Source: Vibrio pelagius (GTDB taxonomy: Bacteria; Pseudomonadota; Gammaproteobacteria; Enterobacterales; Vibrionaceae). Taken from it: DNA of 64,000 nucleotides. The DNA lies in assembly GCF_024347575.1 (NCBI RefSeq), contig NZ_AP025503.1, forward strand, positions 2,790,001-2,854,000, in the 5' to 3' direction. Position numbers and translations under genes: made by a program. Shown here piece by piece: positions 1 to 9,666 of this stretch; position 1 is the first letter of the stretch, and each line of letters starts with the position of its first letter. The notes beneath the pieces were generated by a model, which saw only the letters and a program-made list of their open reading frames with translations, was not told the origin of the DNA and did no database searches.

Positions 1-232
1 CACGTTCCCACTCTTCTGGCGTGTATGCCTTGATAGAAAGAGCATGGATGTCATTGCGTTGAATGTACTCCATTAGTGGGCCGTAGATCAGTTGCTGCTT
101 CTTAACGCGGTTCATGCCGTCAAAACATGCATCCACTGCAACAACTTCGTAATGGCTGCCTTCGCCCTTCACGATAATCTCTTGAAGGTTAAGTGCCTCT
201 GCTAATAATTCTTGTACTTTTGTGCTGTCCAC
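1..232 (-). CDS. ibaG: BolA-family iron-sulfur/acid-stress protein IbaG (3' end missing)
   Basis: This reading frame starts at a GTG (230-232) preceded by AGGAG six bases upstream, and runs off the left edge, so the C-terminus is missing. About 77 codons are visible. The residues [21 protein letters not shown] and YGPLMEYI are the BolA/IbaG core, including the FDG and KKQQ stretches shared with E. coli IbaG (YrbA). BolA-like proteins partner with monothiol glutaredoxins in iron-sulfur handling; IbaG is linked to acid resistance. It sits directly downstream of mlaB, as yrbA follows the mla genes in E. coli, so it is probably the last gene of that transcript. Identity is secure; the cellular role is known mainly from homologues. 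Confidence 0.93.
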   Translation of the reverse strand, partial: MDSTKVQELLAEALNLQEIIVKGEGSHYEVVAVDACFDGMNRVKKQQLIYGPLMEYIQRNDIHALSIKAYTPEEWER

Positions 233-245
233 AAATAGCTCCTGC

Positions 246-554
246 CTAATCTTTTAAGTGTTCTGCCATCATTGGCTGGATATTGCTCAATTGGAACAAC
301 GTTCGTAATTGTTCTGGCACGAAACTGAGCATTATATGACAGTTTTGATTTTTTGCATGCTCTATTAAGTGAATTAGCATCACCATTCCTGATGAATCGA
401 TACGCTCAACCGTGTTGAGGTTCACTTGCACGCGAGATTCTGTCGTTTTCCATGCCTTTAATGTGCGCCAAATTGCAGGCACGCTGTCGCGGTCTAAATC
501 ACCACTTAGCTGAAATTCGGCCGAGCTAAGCTCGCTCCATTGCGTTTGACTCAT
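246..554 (-). CDS. mlaB: MlaB, STAS-domain subunit of the MlaFEDB phospholipid transporter
   Basis: This is a 102-residue single STAS-domain protein. The motif [12 protein letters not shown] (residues 49-60, with DSSG at 53-56) is the typical STAS loop and helix. In the Mla system, MlaB binds the ATPase MlaF in the cytoplasm and is needed for assembly and activity of the inner-membrane complex that moves phospholipids between the inner membrane and the outer membrane via MlaC. Its start overlaps the end of mlaC by four bases (ATGA), showing translational coupling. The length is close to the E. coli protein (about 97 residues). Confidence 0.95.
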   Translation of the reverse strand: MSQTQWSELSSAEFQLSGDLDRDSVPAIWRTLKAWKTTESRVQVNLNTVERIDSSGMVMLIHLIEHAKNQNCHIMLSFVPEQLRTLFQLSNIQPMMAEHLKD

Positions 555-1195
555 TTTTTCGAGCTCTCAAAACGAATAGGTTGCGCCGCTAACTGCTCTA
601 ATTCTTTAGCCACAGAAAGAATCCCTTGTTGGCGAATCTTAGTGTTCCACTCTGATTGTTTACTCGAGAGTAGACTGATCCCTTCAGCCACCATATCAAA
701 GGCTTTCCACTCACCGGTTTTCTTATCTTTACGCAGCTTAAACTCAAGTTTGATGTTCGGTCTTGGCGAATCAATGATGTCGACTTTGATGCTGGTAATA
801 CGGCTATCAGGTTTGATATTTGGCTCTGGGCCAAACTGAATAGTTTGGTCCGTGTATTGTGTCAGCACTTGAGCATAAGAAGAAACAAGGTATTCACGGA
901 ACGCGTCAATGAAGACGAGTACGTCATCTTTCTTGGCACCTTTCAGATTTGGTCCCAATAGTTTTAGTGCTGCGTACTGTGCGTTGACATAAGGCATCAG
1001 CTCTTCTTCAACAATCACCTTCAACAACTCTGGGTCTTGTTTGATGCTCTCTTGCTCTACCTTGAGACGGTTAAATGCCACCTCAGAAACCTGGGTCATC
1101 ATTTGATAAGGCTGTGTTTGGTCAATATTCTCTTTGGCTACAACATTAGTCGCAAAGATCACAGCCACGACCATCATAAACACTCTTTTTAACAT
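551..1195 (-). CDS. mlaC: MlaC, periplasmic phospholipid-binding protein
   Basis: I place the start at the ATG at 1195, giving 214 residues beginning MLKRVFMMVVAVIFATNVVA, a clear signal peptide with probable cleavage after ANVVA-like residues (about position 20). A longer frame to 1255 would put 20 charged residues before the signal peptide and overlap mlaD, so it is rejected. MlaC shuttles phospholipids across the periplasm between the outer-membrane MlaA-OmpC complex and the inner-membrane MlaFEDB complex. The mature part (VIVEEELMPYVN, FIDAFREYLV) matches the Tol-Tol/MlaC fold. It lies between mlaD and mlaB, as in E. coli. Confidence 0.95.
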   Translation of the reverse strand: MLKRVFMMVVAVIFATNVVAKENIDQTQPYQMMTQVSEVAFNRLKVEQESIKQDPELLKVIVEEELMPYVNAQYAALKLLGPNLKGAKKDDVLVFIDAFREYLVSSYAQVLTQYTDQTIQFGPEPNIKPDSRITSIKVDIIDSPRPNIKLEFKLRKDKKTGEWKAFDMVAEGISLLSSKQSEWNTKIRQQGILSVAKELEQLAAQPIRFESSKK

Positions 1196-1199
1196 GAAT

Positions 1200-1691
1200 T
1201 TATTCCTCAGTTGTCGCTTCGTCAGAGCCGCCAACGCTGTAAAGCACTTGGCCAATTAGATCTTCTAATACTAATGCAGATTTGGTGTCTTCGATAACAT
1301 CACCGTCAACCAACATCTCTTCATCTTCAAAGACAAAGCCGGGCACTAGGCTGATGTACTGCTCACCAATCAAACCTGATGTCAAAATCTGTGCACTTGA
1401 GGTTTCTGAAAACTGGTCATATTTCGCATCAATCGATAGCTCGACGACAGGTAGATAACTTTCTGTATCTAGCTGAATGCTGTTCACGCGGCCAACGACA
1501 ACGCCACCAACCTTCACCGGAGAGCGAACTTTCAAGCTACCGATATTATCGAACGTCGCTTTTAGTGTGTAAGTATGGTTGGAACCTAGCCCTTTCACGT
1601 CAGCGACTTGAAAGATCATGATTAAGATTGCGCAAATTCCCGCGATAACAAAGCTACCGACCCATAATTCTAATTTTCGAGTTTGTTGCAT
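1200..1691 (-). CDS. mlaD: MlaD, membrane-anchored MCE-domain protein
   Basis: The 163-residue protein has one N-terminal membrane helix (about residues 10-27, LWVGSFVIAGICAILIMIF) followed by a single MCE domain (about 38-115), with the typical SPVKVGGVVVGRV and GLIGEQYISLVPG segments. MlaD forms a hexameric ring in the periplasm that binds phospholipid and docks MlaC onto the MlaFEB core. The C-terminal tail is short and acidic (EDLIGQVLYSVGG...). The gene lies directly between mlaE (2 bases upstream) and mlaC. Confidence 0.96.
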   Translation of the reverse strand: MQQTRKLELWVGSFVIAGICAILIMIFQVADVKGLGSNHTYTLKATFDNIGSLKVRSPVKVGGVVVGRVNSIQLDTESYLPVVELSIDAKYDQFSETSSAQILTSGLIGEQYISLVPGFVFEDEEMLVDGDVIEDTKSALVLEDLIGQVLYSVGGSDEATTEE

Positions 1692-1693
1692 GA

Positions 1694-2473
1694 TTAATTC
1701 CCGAACATCAATGCTGTAAGAACAAAATCTAGCCCTAATACTGCTAGAGAAGAGTGCACCACGGTGCGAGTGGTTGCACGGCTAATACCTTCCGAGGTTG
1801 GTATTGCGTCATAGCCATTAAACAGAGCAATCCAAGTGACGGTAATTGCGAACACCATGCATTTGATCATGCTGTTGCCAATATCTCGTCCTAGCTCAAC
1901 TGAAGACTGCATCGCCGACCAGAAGCTGCCGTGATCAATGCCTTTCCAATCCACACCAACCAGTTGACCGCCCCAGATACCAACCGCCATAAAAATCATA
2001 GCCAACAGTGGCATTGAAATAAGGCCAGCCCAAAGCCGCGGTGCGATCACGCGCTTTAGTGGGTCTACTGCCATCATTTCGAGGCTAGATATCTGCTCGG
2101 TTGCCTTCATTAAGCCAATCTCAGCCGTTAAAGCAGAACCTGCTCGCCCTGCAAAAAGCAGCGCTGTCACTACCGGACCCAATTCACGCAGCAGTGACAA
2201 AGCGACCATCTGGCCGAGGTTACCTTCTGCACCATAATCAATCAGTACCACGTAGCCTTGTAAGCTGAGTACCATACCGATAAACAGTCCAGAGACGACG
2301 ATGATCGCCAGTGACTGAACTCCTACGCTATATAACTGCTTCACCAATAGCGGGAAGTTTTTTAAGCGCGGAATACCGAAAAAAGCGCCCGACAACATCA
2401 AACTTGCGCGACCAAATGCTTCGCACATCGCTAATGTTCGGCGACCGACTCCAGCGATATAATTTACAAACAT
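1694..2473 (-). CDS. mlaE: MlaE, permease of the phospholipid ABC transporter
   Basis: This 259-residue polytopic membrane protein belongs to the MlaE permease family. Hydrophobic segments recur through the sequence (for example [18 protein letters not shown] near residues 53-70 and [17 protein letters not shown]). The cytoplasmic stretch [21 protein letters not shown] is the conserved family loop that contacts the ATPase MlaF. It forms the dimeric transmembrane core of MlaFEDB in the inner membrane. The start codon abuts the mlaF stop codon, consistent with one operon. Confidence 0.96.
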   Translation of the reverse strand: MFVNYIAGVGRRTLAMCEAFGRASLMLSGAFFGIPRLKNFPLLVKQLYSVGVQSLAIIVVSGLFIGMVLSLQGYVVLIDYGAEGNLGQMVALSLLRELGPVVTALLFAGRAGSALTAEIGLMKATEQISSLEMMAVDPLKRVIAPRLWAGLISMPLLAMIFMAVGIWGGQLVGVDWKGIDHGSFWSAMQSSVELGRDIGNSMIKCMVFAITVTWIALFNGYDAIPTSEGISRATTRTVVHSSLAVLGLDFVLTALMFGN

Positions 2474-3268
2474 CTAGAATAGATCCTTCTCTAAACTTTG
2501 GGCTGGGAAACGAAACGGAACTGGGCCATCCGCTTCACCATTCAAGAATTGCTGTACTCGTGGATCGGCATTTTGTCGCAGCTCTTCAGGCGTCCCTTTC
2601 GCAATAATTTTGCCATCGGCGAGTAGGTAAACCCAATCAGCAATGCTCATCACCTCTGGCACATCGTGCGATACCACAATTGAGGTGAGACCTAACGCTT
2701 GATTAAGATTACGAATAAGCTCAACCAATACACCCATAGTGATAGGGTCCTGACCAACAAAGGGTTCATCGTACATAATGAGGTCGGGATCGAGAGCGAT
2801 TGCTCTTGCTAGCGCCGCACGCCTTGCCATACCGCCAGACAACTCACTCGGCATTAACTGCGCTGCACCACGCAGTCCAACAGCCTCAAGTTTAAGCAGC
2901 ACAACGGTGCGAATCAGAGACTCATCTAATTCAGTGTGTTCACGCAGCGGAAAAGCAACGTTATCGAAGACATTAAGATCAGTAAAAAGTGCCCCTGACT
3001 GGAACAACATGCTCATTTTTTTACGAGCTTGGTAAAGCTTACGTCGCGATAAACTCGGAATGTTGTCACCATCAAACCAAATTTCACCTTGATCTGGAGG
3101 GAGCTGCCCACCAATTAAGCGCAACAACGTCGTTTTACCGATGCCCGATGGTCCCATGATGGCCGTTACTTTTCCTTGAGGAACTTCGAGATCGATATTA
3201 TCGAAAATCACTCGTTCCCCTCGAGAAAAGCTGAGGTTCTTAACTTTCACAAGCTCATTCTTTAGCAT
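2474..3268 (-). CDS. mlaF: MlaF, ATPase of the phospholipid ABC transporter
   Basis: The start is set at the ATG at 3268 (264 residues, MLKNELVKVKNLSF...), which matches the family length of about 269; a longer in-frame extension to 3346 adds 26 unconserved residues. The Walker A motif is GPSGIGKT (39-46), the signature is LSGGMARRAALARA, and the Walker B region is DLIMYDEPFVGQDP. MlaF powers lipid movement by the MlaFEDB complex. The C-terminal GPVPFRFPAQSLEKDLF tail resembles the E. coli tail that holds MlaB. It is the first gene of the mla operon, divergent from yrbG. Confidence 0.95.
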   Translation of the reverse strand: MLKNELVKVKNLSFSRGERVIFDNIDLEVPQGKVTAIMGPSGIGKTTLLRLIGGQLPPDQGEIWFDGDNIPSLSRRKLYQARKKMSMLFQSGALFTDLNVFDNVAFPLREHTELDESLIRTVVLLKLEAVGLRGAAQLMPSELSGGMARRAALARAIALDPDLIMYDEPFVGQDPITMGVLVELIRNLNQALGLTSIVVSHDVPEVMSIADWVYLLADGKIIAKGTPEELRQNADPRVQQFLNGEADGPVPFRFPAQSLEKDLF

Positions 3269-3532
3269 GCTTTTGTTATGTCCTTGCTCTAAAAAACGCC
3301 AATAATTGTGCTCATGATAAGTAGTCTGAATGAGAATTAAAAGCACTGTTCAATTAATTATAGTAAATCAAAACATCAAGCAGAGAATTGAAACTATTGA
3401 GAAATATCTCTACAAATGCACTTTCTTTACAACTTAGTCAGAATTAATTGTATCCGTGACTTCCCTTTTATCTAGCAACACGTCAAAATTAGCGGTTAAT
3501 TGTCCATTTTTTATTAATTTTTAGGAATCATC

Positions 3533-4498
3533 ATGCTTGAAGCGATTGCGTTTCTTATTATCGGCCTAGGTTTTTTGGTGTGGAGTGCAGATAAACTGGT
3601 TTACGGTGCTGCGGCATTGGCTCGCAACTTCGGAATCTCTCCCCTAGTTATCGGTATGACGATTCTTGCAATGGGCTCTTCTGCCCCTGAAATGATGGTT
3701 TCTGCAACCGCAGCACTTGACGGAAAAACGGACACTGCCGTAGGTAACGTGCTTGGTTCAAACATCGCCAACATCGCGCTAATTCTGGGCATTACAGCGC
3801 TGATTAAGCCGCTCTCTATTAGCTCTGCAGTAATCCGCCGTGAACTGCCTTTGATGATTGGTGTCACATTGCTGGCCGGTGCACTTCTGTGGGATAGCTA
3901 CCTGGGCTTCTATGAAGGTATTCTGCTGTTCGTACTGTTTGCAGCATTCTTATTTGCAATGTTGCAGATCAGCCGCCGCGAAAAAAGCAACGGCGATGCC
4001 TTTATCGAAGAACAAGAGTCTGAAATTCCTCAAGGTGTTAGTAACATCAAAGCCGTTATGTGGGTGATTGTTGGTCTGATTGTTTTGCCTATTTCTGCAG
4101 ATATGTTGGTCAACAACGCGGTCATTATCGCGAAATACTTCGGCATGAGTGACCTTGTTATCGGTCTAACCATTATCGCTGTCGGCACTAGCCTTCCTGA
4201 ATTAGCAGCTTCACTTGCAGGCGTAATGAAGGGCGAAGATGACATGGCTGTCGGTAACATTATCGGTTCTAACGTATTTAACATCCTTGCGGTTATGGGT
4301 ATCCCTGGCATCCTAAACCCTTCTATTCTAAGCGAGTTAGCAATGGGTCGTGACTTCTGGGTCATGCTCGGTGTTTCTTTGCTGTTGGTTGTTATGGCGC
4401 TTGGCAAATCACGCAGCGTCAACCGCATTGAAGGTGGCGCACTTGTGGTTTGCTTCTTGGCATACCAAGGCTACCTGCTGATGAACATGTCAGCGTAA
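3533..4498 (+). CDS. yrbG: YrbG-type sodium/calcium exchanger
   Basis: This 321-residue inner-membrane protein has the internal duplication of the cation/Ca2+ exchanger superfamily: two alpha-repeats carrying AMGSSAPEMMVS (about residue 50) and VGTSLPELAAS (about residue 220), each followed by a GNVLGSNIAN or GNIIGSNVFN motif. The paired PE residues are the ion-coordinating positions in this family. It probably exchanges Na+ or H+ for Ca2+; the exact substrate cannot be read from sequence. It heads the kdsD-kdsC-lpt cluster, as in E. coli. A possible AGGA lies six bases before the ATG. Confidence 0.92.
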   Translation: MLEAIAFLIIGLGFLVWSADKLVYGAAALARNFGISPLVIGMTILAMGSSAPEMMVSATAALDGKTDTAVGNVLGSNIANIALILGITALIKPLSISSAVIRRELPLMIGVTLLAGALLWDSYLGFYEGILLFVLFAAFLFAMLQISRREKSNGDAFIEEQESEIPQGVSNIKAVMWVIVGLIVLPISADMLVNNAVIIAKYFGMSDLVIGLTIIAVGTSLPELAASLAGVMKGEDDMAVGNIIGSNVFNILAVMGIPGILNPSILSELAMGRDFWVMLGVSLLLVVMALGKSRSVNRIEGGALVVCFLAYQGYLLMNMSA

Positions 4499-4540
4499 TC
4501 ACAAACCAAGCATTCCTTTTATAAGACTCTGGAGTATCTG

Positions 4541-5512
4541 ATGTCTCAATCATTCGATTACCGTAGTGTTGCTAAACAAGTATTAGAGATTGAAGTTGCT
4601 GGCCTCAATCAACTTGATCAGTACTTTAATGACGACTTTTGTCGCGCTTGTGATCTCATCCTCAACAACCAGGGCAAAGTGGTTGTAATGGGAATGGGTA
4701 AATCAGGACACATCGGCAATAAGATTGCTGCGACACTGGCGAGCACTGGCACCTCCGCGTTTTTTGTTCATCCAGGTGAAGCCGCACATGGTGATTTGGG
4801 CATGGTCGAATCGGGCGATATCGTAATAGCGATCTCCAACTCTGGCGAATCAGATGAGATTCTTAGCCTATTTCCGGTGCTAAAACGCTTAAACATCAAA
4901 ATCATCAGTATGACAGGCAAACCAAAGTCGAACATGGCGACCCTGTCAGATATCCATCTTCAAATAACTGTACCTGAAGAGGCGTGCCCGCTTGGTTTGG
5001 CACCAACCAGCAGTACAACCGCTACACTAGTAATGGGTGATGCTCTGGCTGTCGCACTACTGCAAGCGCGTGGCTTTACAGCGGAAGACTTTGCGCTGTC
5101 GCATCCAGGTGGAGCACTCGGTCGCCAGCTGTTATTGAAGCTGGAAGATATTATGCATACCGGTGATGAACTGCCTAAAGTAGCTCCCAATGCACTTGTT
5201 CGTGATGCTCTACTTGAGATCTCCCAGAAAGGTTTAGGTATGACCGCAGTTGTCGATGAACAAGATAAAATGCTCGGTATATTTACCGATGGGGATTTAC
5301 GCAGAATCTTAGACAAACGCATCGATATACATACGACTCAAATTGGTGATGTGATGACGCAAAACCCAACCGTGGCCGATCCAAACATCTTGGCAGTCGA
5401 AGGTCTTAACTTGATGCAAGAGAAGAGCATCAACGGTTTGATGCTTTGCCAAAATGGAATGCTGGTTGGCGCGCTTAACATGCACGACCTACTGAAAGCA
5501 GGAGTAATGTAA
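4541..5512 (+). CDS. kdsD: KdsD, D-arabinose 5-phosphate isomerase
   Basis: KdsD converts ribulose 5-phosphate to arabinose 5-phosphate, the first committed step to KDO for lipopolysaccharide. The 323-residue protein has an N-terminal SIS sugar-isomerase domain (about 40-180; VVMGMGKSGHIGNKIAATLA and AISNSGESDEIL) and two C-terminal CBS domains (about 205-323; EDIMHTGDELP, GIFTDGDLRRIL, GDVMTQNPT). The length equals that of family members (about 328). An acceptable ribosome site (CTGGAG) precedes the ATG. The stop overlaps the kdsC start (TAATG), coupling two consecutive KDO-pathway enzymes. Confidence 0.96.
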   Translation: MSQSFDYRSVAKQVLEIEVAGLNQLDQYFNDDFCRACDLILNNQGKVVVMGMGKSGHIGNKIAATLASTGTSAFFVHPGEAAHGDLGMVESGDIVIAISNSGESDEILSLFPVLKRLNIKIISMTGKPKSNMATLSDIHLQITVPEEACPLGLAPTSSTTATLVMGDALAVALLQARGFTAEDFALSHPGGALGRQLLLKLEDIMHTGDELPKVAPNALVRDALLEISQKGLGMTAVVDEQDKMLGIFTDGDLRRILDKRIDIHTTQIGDVMTQNPTVADPNILAVEGLNLMQEKSINGLMLCQNGMLVGALNMHDLLKAGVM

Positions 5513-6069
5513 TGACTCAAACTGTTGCCACACTTTACGGTTCTGTCGATGCTGACGTTTTTCAGATCGCGAAAGAGATAAAGCTGCTAATCTGTGATGT
5601 AGACGGCGTGTTTTCTGATGGTCTTGTTTACATGGGTAACCAAGGTGAAGAGCTTAAGACCTTCCATACCCGCGATGGCTACGGCATTAAGTCTTTAATG
5701 AATGCAGGGATTGAAATCGCCATCATTACCGGGCGTCAATCACAAATCGTCGAAAACCGCATGACAGCTCTCGGTATTAAGCTGATCTATCAAGGTCAAG
5801 ACGACAAGGTTAAAGCTTATCAAGATATCTGCGATAAACTGAATATAGCTCCAGAGCATACTGGCTACATTGGTGATGACCTGATTGACTGGCCAGTGAT
5901 GGAAAAAGTGGCATTGAAAGTGTGTGTCGCGGATGGTCACCCGCTACTCGTGCAACGAGCAAACTACGTAACCAATATTAAAGGTGGTCACGGAGCCGTG
6001 CGTGAAGTTTGCGACCTTATTTTACAAGCAAGGGATGAGCTAGACGTGCACAAAGGTCTAAGCATATGA
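5512..6069 (+). CDS. kdsC: KdsC, KDO 8-phosphate phosphatase
   Basis: KdsC is a HAD-superfamily C0 phosphatase (185 residues) that releases KDO from KDO 8-phosphate. Visible motifs are LLICDVDGVFSDG (catalytic Asp pair DVD near residues 27-29), ITGRQS (motif II Thr), and GYIGDDLIDWPVM (motif IV Asp pair). No cap domain is present, as expected for this tetrameric family. The gene overlaps kdsD by one base and lptC by four (ATGA), so the LPS sugar and LPS export genes are translationally linked. Confidence 0.96.
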   Translation: MTQTVATLYGSVDADVFQIAKEIKLLICDVDGVFSDGLVYMGNQGEELKTFHTRDGYGIKSLMNAGIEIAIITGRQSQIVENRMTALGIKLIYQGQDDKVKAYQDICDKLNIAPEHTGYIGDDLIDWPVMEKVALKVCVADGHPLLVQRANYVTNIKGGHGAVREVCDLILQARDELDVHKGLSI

Positions 6070-6629
6070 GTTTAACCCGTATTATCTATTTAATACTGTT
6101 GTTTATTGCATCTTGGTCAGCTTATTACCTGTATGACAAAGAGCAAAGCACCGCAATTCAGGTTGCTCCTAATCTGGAATTGCCTATATTCAGCGGCAGG
6201 AATCTAGATAATATCAGCTACGACCAAGCAGGCATTCGTAGCTATCAAATAGAATCAAGTCATCTTGAGCACTACTCCAAAAGTGGCGACACCCTTTTTG
6301 AAAACCCGGTGCTCTCGGTATTTCGTGATGGTCACACAATCGAGTGGCAGATGACCGCAAGGCGTGCGGTACTCGACGACGACCAAACGTTGACACTTTA
6401 TGATAATGTAATAGTGAAAAACCTATTACCAGAAGCCAGCTTCGACAACATGACTATGGATAAGTTAGTTGTTGAGCTCACTAGCCGAGACTTTCACTCC
6501 GAAAGCACAGTTCGTCTGATCGGCCCATTATTCGAAACTGAGGGACAAGCTATGAAGGGCAACTTCGATAGCAACACTGCAACCCTCTTTGAAAATGTTC
6601 AAGGTAGATATGAAACTCTTACACCTTAG
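6066..6629 (+). CDS. lptC: LptC, inner-membrane LPS export protein
   Basis: LptC is a bitopic protein that receives LPS from LptB2FG and passes it to LptA. The 187-residue product starts with a single membrane helix (residues about 5-22, RIIYLILLFIASWSAYYLYD) and continues with a periplasmic beta-jellyroll (about 60-185). Family segments such as YQIESSHLEHYSKSGDTLFENP are visible. The ATG overlaps the kdsC stop by four bases, and the 3' end overlaps lptA by 20 bases. Confidence 0.94.
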   Translation: MSLTRIIYLILLFIASWSAYYLYDKEQSTAIQVAPNLELPIFSGRNLDNISYDQAGIRSYQIESSHLEHYSKSGDTLFENPVLSVFRDGHTIEWQMTARRAVLDDDQTLTLYDNVIVKNLLPEASFDNMTMDKLVVELTSRDFHSESTVRLIGPLFETEGQAMKGNFDSNTATLFENVQGRYETLTP

Positions 6630-7104
6630 TTTACTTGCTTTTGCGTTTGCGGCGCCAAACGCCCTTGCTCTGTCATCAGATACAGAGCAACCTGTTTATA
6701 TCGATTCAGACAGCCAACAACTCGACATGAAGAGCAACAAGGTTACGTTTGAAGGCGATGTAAAATTAAAGCAAGGCAGCATTAATATTAACGCTGACAA
6801 AATCATCGTTACGCGTAATGCAAGCAGCGGTGAAATCGAGGCGATTCAAGGTTTTGGTAAACCAGCGCTTTTCTCACAGCTTACTGACGATGGTAAAACG
6901 CTAAGCGGACAGGCGTTTGAGCTGAATTATCAGTTGAGTACAGACAAGCTCATCATGACCAAAGAAGCACAACTGTCTCAAGACGGTAACCTAATTCGTG
7001 GTTCCAAGATCACCTATCAGATCTCCTCACAAAAACTGGTTGCTGACAGCGATGAAAATGAGCGTGTTTCAACCGTTCTTCAACCAGCACAAGTGAACAA
7101 TTAA
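6610..7104 (+). CDS. lptA: LptA, periplasmic LPS transport protein
   Basis: The start is set at the ATG at 6610, giving 164 residues that begin with a signal peptide [24 protein letters not shown] precedes it by six bases. An in-frame ATG at 6589 would add seven polar residues before the signal and is less likely. The mature protein is an OstA-like beta-jellyroll ([30 protein letters not shown]) that polymerises into the LPS bridge across the periplasm. It lies between lptC and lptB in the canonical order. The gene starts inside lptC. Confidence 0.95.
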   Translation: MKLLHLSLLAFAFAAPNALALSSDTEQPVYIDSDSQQLDMKSNKVTFEGDVKLKQGSININADKIIVTRNASSGEIEAIQGFGKPALFSQLTDDGKTLSGQAFELNYQLSTDKLIMTKEAQLSQDGNLIRGSKITYQISSQKLVADSDENERVSTVLQPAQVNN

Positions 7105-7106
7105 CT

Positions 7107-7832
7107 ATGGCAGTCTTAAAAGCGCAAAACCTGGCGAAGACCTACAGCAAACGTAAGGTCGTAACAGACGTGAGCCTGCAAGTCGAGTCTGGACAAATCG
7201 TTGGCTTACTGGGCCCTAACGGTGCTGGCAAAACCACCTCTTTCTACATGATCGTTGGTCTGGTTGCGCGTGATGAAGGCACCATCAGCATCGATGATAA
7301 CGACATCAGTATCCTACCGATGCATAGCCGTTCACGTTTGGGGATCGGTTATCTACCGCAAGAAGCGTCTATCTTCCGCAAGCTTTCCGTTGAAGACAAC
7401 ATCATGTCGGTACTGCAAACACGTAAGGAATTAACGCCAGAAGAGCGCCAAGATAAACTCGAAGACCTGCTTGAAGAGTTCCATATTCAACACATTCGCA
7501 CCAGTAACGGTATGGCACTGTCTGGTGGTGAGCGACGTCGTGTTGAAATTGCTCGCGCTCTGGCTGCGAATCCTCAGTTTATTCTGCTCGATGAACCGTT
7601 CGCGGGTGTTGACCCGATCTCAGTTATTGATATCAAGAAAATCATCGAGCACTTGCGTGATCGCGGTCTTGGCGTTTTGATCACTGACCACAACGTTCGT
7701 GAAACATTAGACGTGTGCGAAAAGGCTTATATTGTGAGCCAAGGGCACTTGATCGCCGAAGGTTCACCGGAGGATGTTCTCAATAACGAACAAGTGAAAC
7801 AAGTTTATCTAGGCGAACAATTCCGTCTATGA
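7107..7832 (+). CDS. lptB: LptB, ATPase of the LPS exporter
   Basis: The 241-residue ABC ATPase drives LPS extraction from the inner membrane by LptB2FG. It has Walker [10 protein letters not shown] (about residues 37-45), the LptB Q-loop [18 protein letters not shown], the signature [15 protein letters not shown] and Walker [16 protein letters not shown]. These are nearly identical to E. coli LptB. It follows lptA with a 2-base gap. The membrane partners LptF and LptG are not in this window, as usual. Confidence 0.97.
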   Translation: MAVLKAQNLAKTYSKRKVVTDVSLQVESGQIVGLLGPNGAGKTTSFYMIVGLVARDEGTISIDDNDISILPMHSRSRLGIGYLPQEASIFRKLSVEDNIMSVLQTRKELTPEERQDKLEDLLEEFHIQHIRTSNGMALSGGERRRVEIARALAANPQFILLDEPFAGVDPISVIDIKKIIEHLRDRGLGVLITDHNVRETLDVCEKAYIVSQGHLIAEGSPEDVLNNEQVKQVYLGEQFRL

Positions 7833-7886
7833 TTATATAGAGCGTATCGAGAATTCTAAGAATAATAACTAGGTAAGTAATACTGA

Positions 7887-9353
7887 ATGAAACCCTCATT
7901 ACAACTTAAGCTAGGCCAGCAATTAGCAATGACCCCACAGCTACAACAAGCGATCCGTTTGTTGCAGTTGTCTACGTTGGATTTGCAACAAGAGATTCAA
8001 GAGGCTTTGGAATCAAACCCACTTCTCGACGTAGAAGAGGGGAATGATGACGCCCCTACAAACTCTGAAGAAAAACCTAGCCGTGACGAGAAAGAAACAG
8101 CAGAGGCCACTGCTGAACCAGACTTACCTGACAGTTCCGATCTGATTGAAAAGTCAGAAATTGGCAACGACTTAGAAATCGATACTACTTGGGAAGATGT
8201 GTACAGTGCTAACACTGGTAATACTGGTATTGCGATCGACGATGATATGCCGGTTTACCAAGGTGAGACAACACAAAGCCTGCAAGATTACCTATTGTGG
8301 CAATTAGACCTTACGCCATTTTCAGAAACTGACCGTACTATTGCATTAGCGTTGATTGATGCAATTGACGACTACGGCTACCTGACTGTTTCGAGTGAAG
8401 AGATCCTTGAAAGCTTCGACAACGAAGAGATTGAACTCGACGAGATTGAAGCCGTTCGAAAACGTATTCAACAGTTCGATCCGCTCGGCGTGGGCTCGCT
8501 GAACTTGCAAGACTGTTTGCTACTGCAACTGGCGACATTCCCTGAAGATACTCCGTGGCTGACAGAGGCAAAGTTAGTACTTACTAGCCACATCGACCAG
8601 TTAGGCAATCGTGATTACAAACTGATCATCAAAGAGACTAAGTTAAAAGAAGCAGAGCTACGTGAAGTTCTGCAGCTTATACAGCAACTAGACCCGCGAC
8701 CAGGCAGCAAAATTACCCCGGATGAAACCGAGTATGTTGTCCCTGATGTATCGGTGTTTAAAGATCTAGGTAAGTGGTTAGTCACCATCAACCCAGATAG
8801 CGTACCAAAGCTGAAAGTGAACCAGCAGTACGCCGACTTAGGCAGTAAAGGCAATAGTGCTGACAACCAATACATTCGCTCCAACTTGCAAGAGGCAAAA
8901 TGGCTAATTAAAAGCCTAGAGAGCCGAAATGAGACCCTACTCAAAGTTGCGCGATGCATTGTTGAACATCAGCACGATTTCTTCGAACATGGTGAAGAAG
9001 CCATGAAGCCTATGGTGTTGAATGACGTCGCTCTTGCAGTCGACATGCATGAATCCACAATTTCTCGTGTTACGACACAGAAGTTCATGCACACACCACG
9101 AGGCATCTTTGAGCTGAAATACTTCTTCTCTAGTCATGTCAGCACAGACAACGGCGGAGAGTGTTCATCAACAGCAATTCGTGCGCTGATTAAGAAACTG
9201 GTGGCTGCTGAAAACACAGCGAAACCACTCAGCGACAGCAAGATTGCTGCTTTACTGGCTGACCAAGGAATTCAGGTAGCTAGAAGAACCATAGCAAAAT
9301 ACCGTGAATCTTTAGGCATTGCCCCTTCGAGTCAGCGTAAACGCCTGCTATAG
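7887..9353 (+). CDS. rpoN: RpoN, RNA polymerase sigma-54 factor
   Basis: The 488-residue protein has all three regions of sigma-54: the Gln/Leu-rich region I ([20 protein letters not shown], activator interaction), an acidic region II (about 50-110, rich in Glu and Asp), and region III with the helix-turn-helix ([20 protein letters not shown]) and the C-terminal RpoN box [10 protein letters not shown]. It directs core polymerase to -24/-12 promoters, in Vibrio including flagellar, nitrogen and quorum-sensing genes. It is followed closely by hpf, ptsN, rapZ and npr, the standard rpoN cluster. Confidence 0.98.
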   Translation: MKPSLQLKLGQQLAMTPQLQQAIRLLQLSTLDLQQEIQEALESNPLLDVEEGNDDAPTNSEEKPSRDEKETAEATAEPDLPDSSDLIEKSEIGNDLEIDTTWEDVYSANTGNTGIAIDDDMPVYQGETTQSLQDYLLWQLDLTPFSETDRTIALALIDAIDDYGYLTVSSEEILESFDNEEIELDEIEAVRKRIQQFDPLGVGSLNLQDCLLLQLATFPEDTPWLTEAKLVLTSHIDQLGNRDYKLIIKETKLKEAELREVLQLIQQLDPRPGSKITPDETEYVVPDVSVFKDLGKWLVTINPDSVPKLKVNQQYADLGSKGNSADNQYIRSNLQEAKWLIKSLESRNETLLKVARCIVEHQHDFFEHGEEAMKPMVLNDVALAVDMHESTISRVTTQKFMHTPRGIFELKYFFSSHVSTDNGGECSSTAIRALIKKLVAAENTAKPLSDSKIAALLADQGIQVARRTIAKYRESLGIAPSSQRKRLL

Positions 9354-9377
9354 GGCACTAACTGAAAAGGAAAGTCT

Positions 9378-9665
9378 ATGCAAATCAATATTCAAGGCCA
9401 TCACGTTGATCTTACCGATTCAATGCAAGACTATGTTCACACCAAATTTGAAAAGCTTGAACGCTTTTTTGAGCACATTAATAACGTTCAAGTCGTATTG
9501 AAAGTTGAGAAAATCAATCAGATTGCGGAAGCAACGCTTCATGTCAATCAAGGCGATATTCATGCGACAGCTACCGATGAAAATATGTATGCTGCAATTG
9601 ATTCATTAGTTGATAAACTCGTTCGCCAACTCAACAAGCACAAAGAAAAGCTAAGTAGTCACTAA
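9378..9665 (+). CDS. hpf: HPF, ribosome hibernation-promoting factor (short form)
   Basis: This 95-residue protein of the HPF/YfiA family has the expected fold segments (MQINIQGHHVDLTDSMQDYV, HVNQGDIHATATDENMYAAIDSLVDKL). The short length identifies the gammaproteobacterial form that acts with RMF to make 100S ribosome dimers in stationary phase, rather than long HPF. It lies 24 bases after rpoN with GGAAAG in front of its ATG. Confidence 0.95.
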   Translation: MQINIQGHHVDLTDSMQDYVHTKFEKLERFFEHINNVQVVLKVEKINQIAEATLHVNQGDIHATATDENMYAAIDSLVDKLVRQLNKHKEKLSSH

Positions 9666-9666
9666 C

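Noticed and set aside
540..839. Plus-strand frame opposite mlaC
   Set aside because: It is a shadow of mlaC on the opposite strand with no start signals.
3269..3532. Defined promoters in the mlaF-yrbG divergent region
   Set aside because: AT-rich with several weak -10-like hexamers, but no pair with convincing spacing could be chosen by eye.
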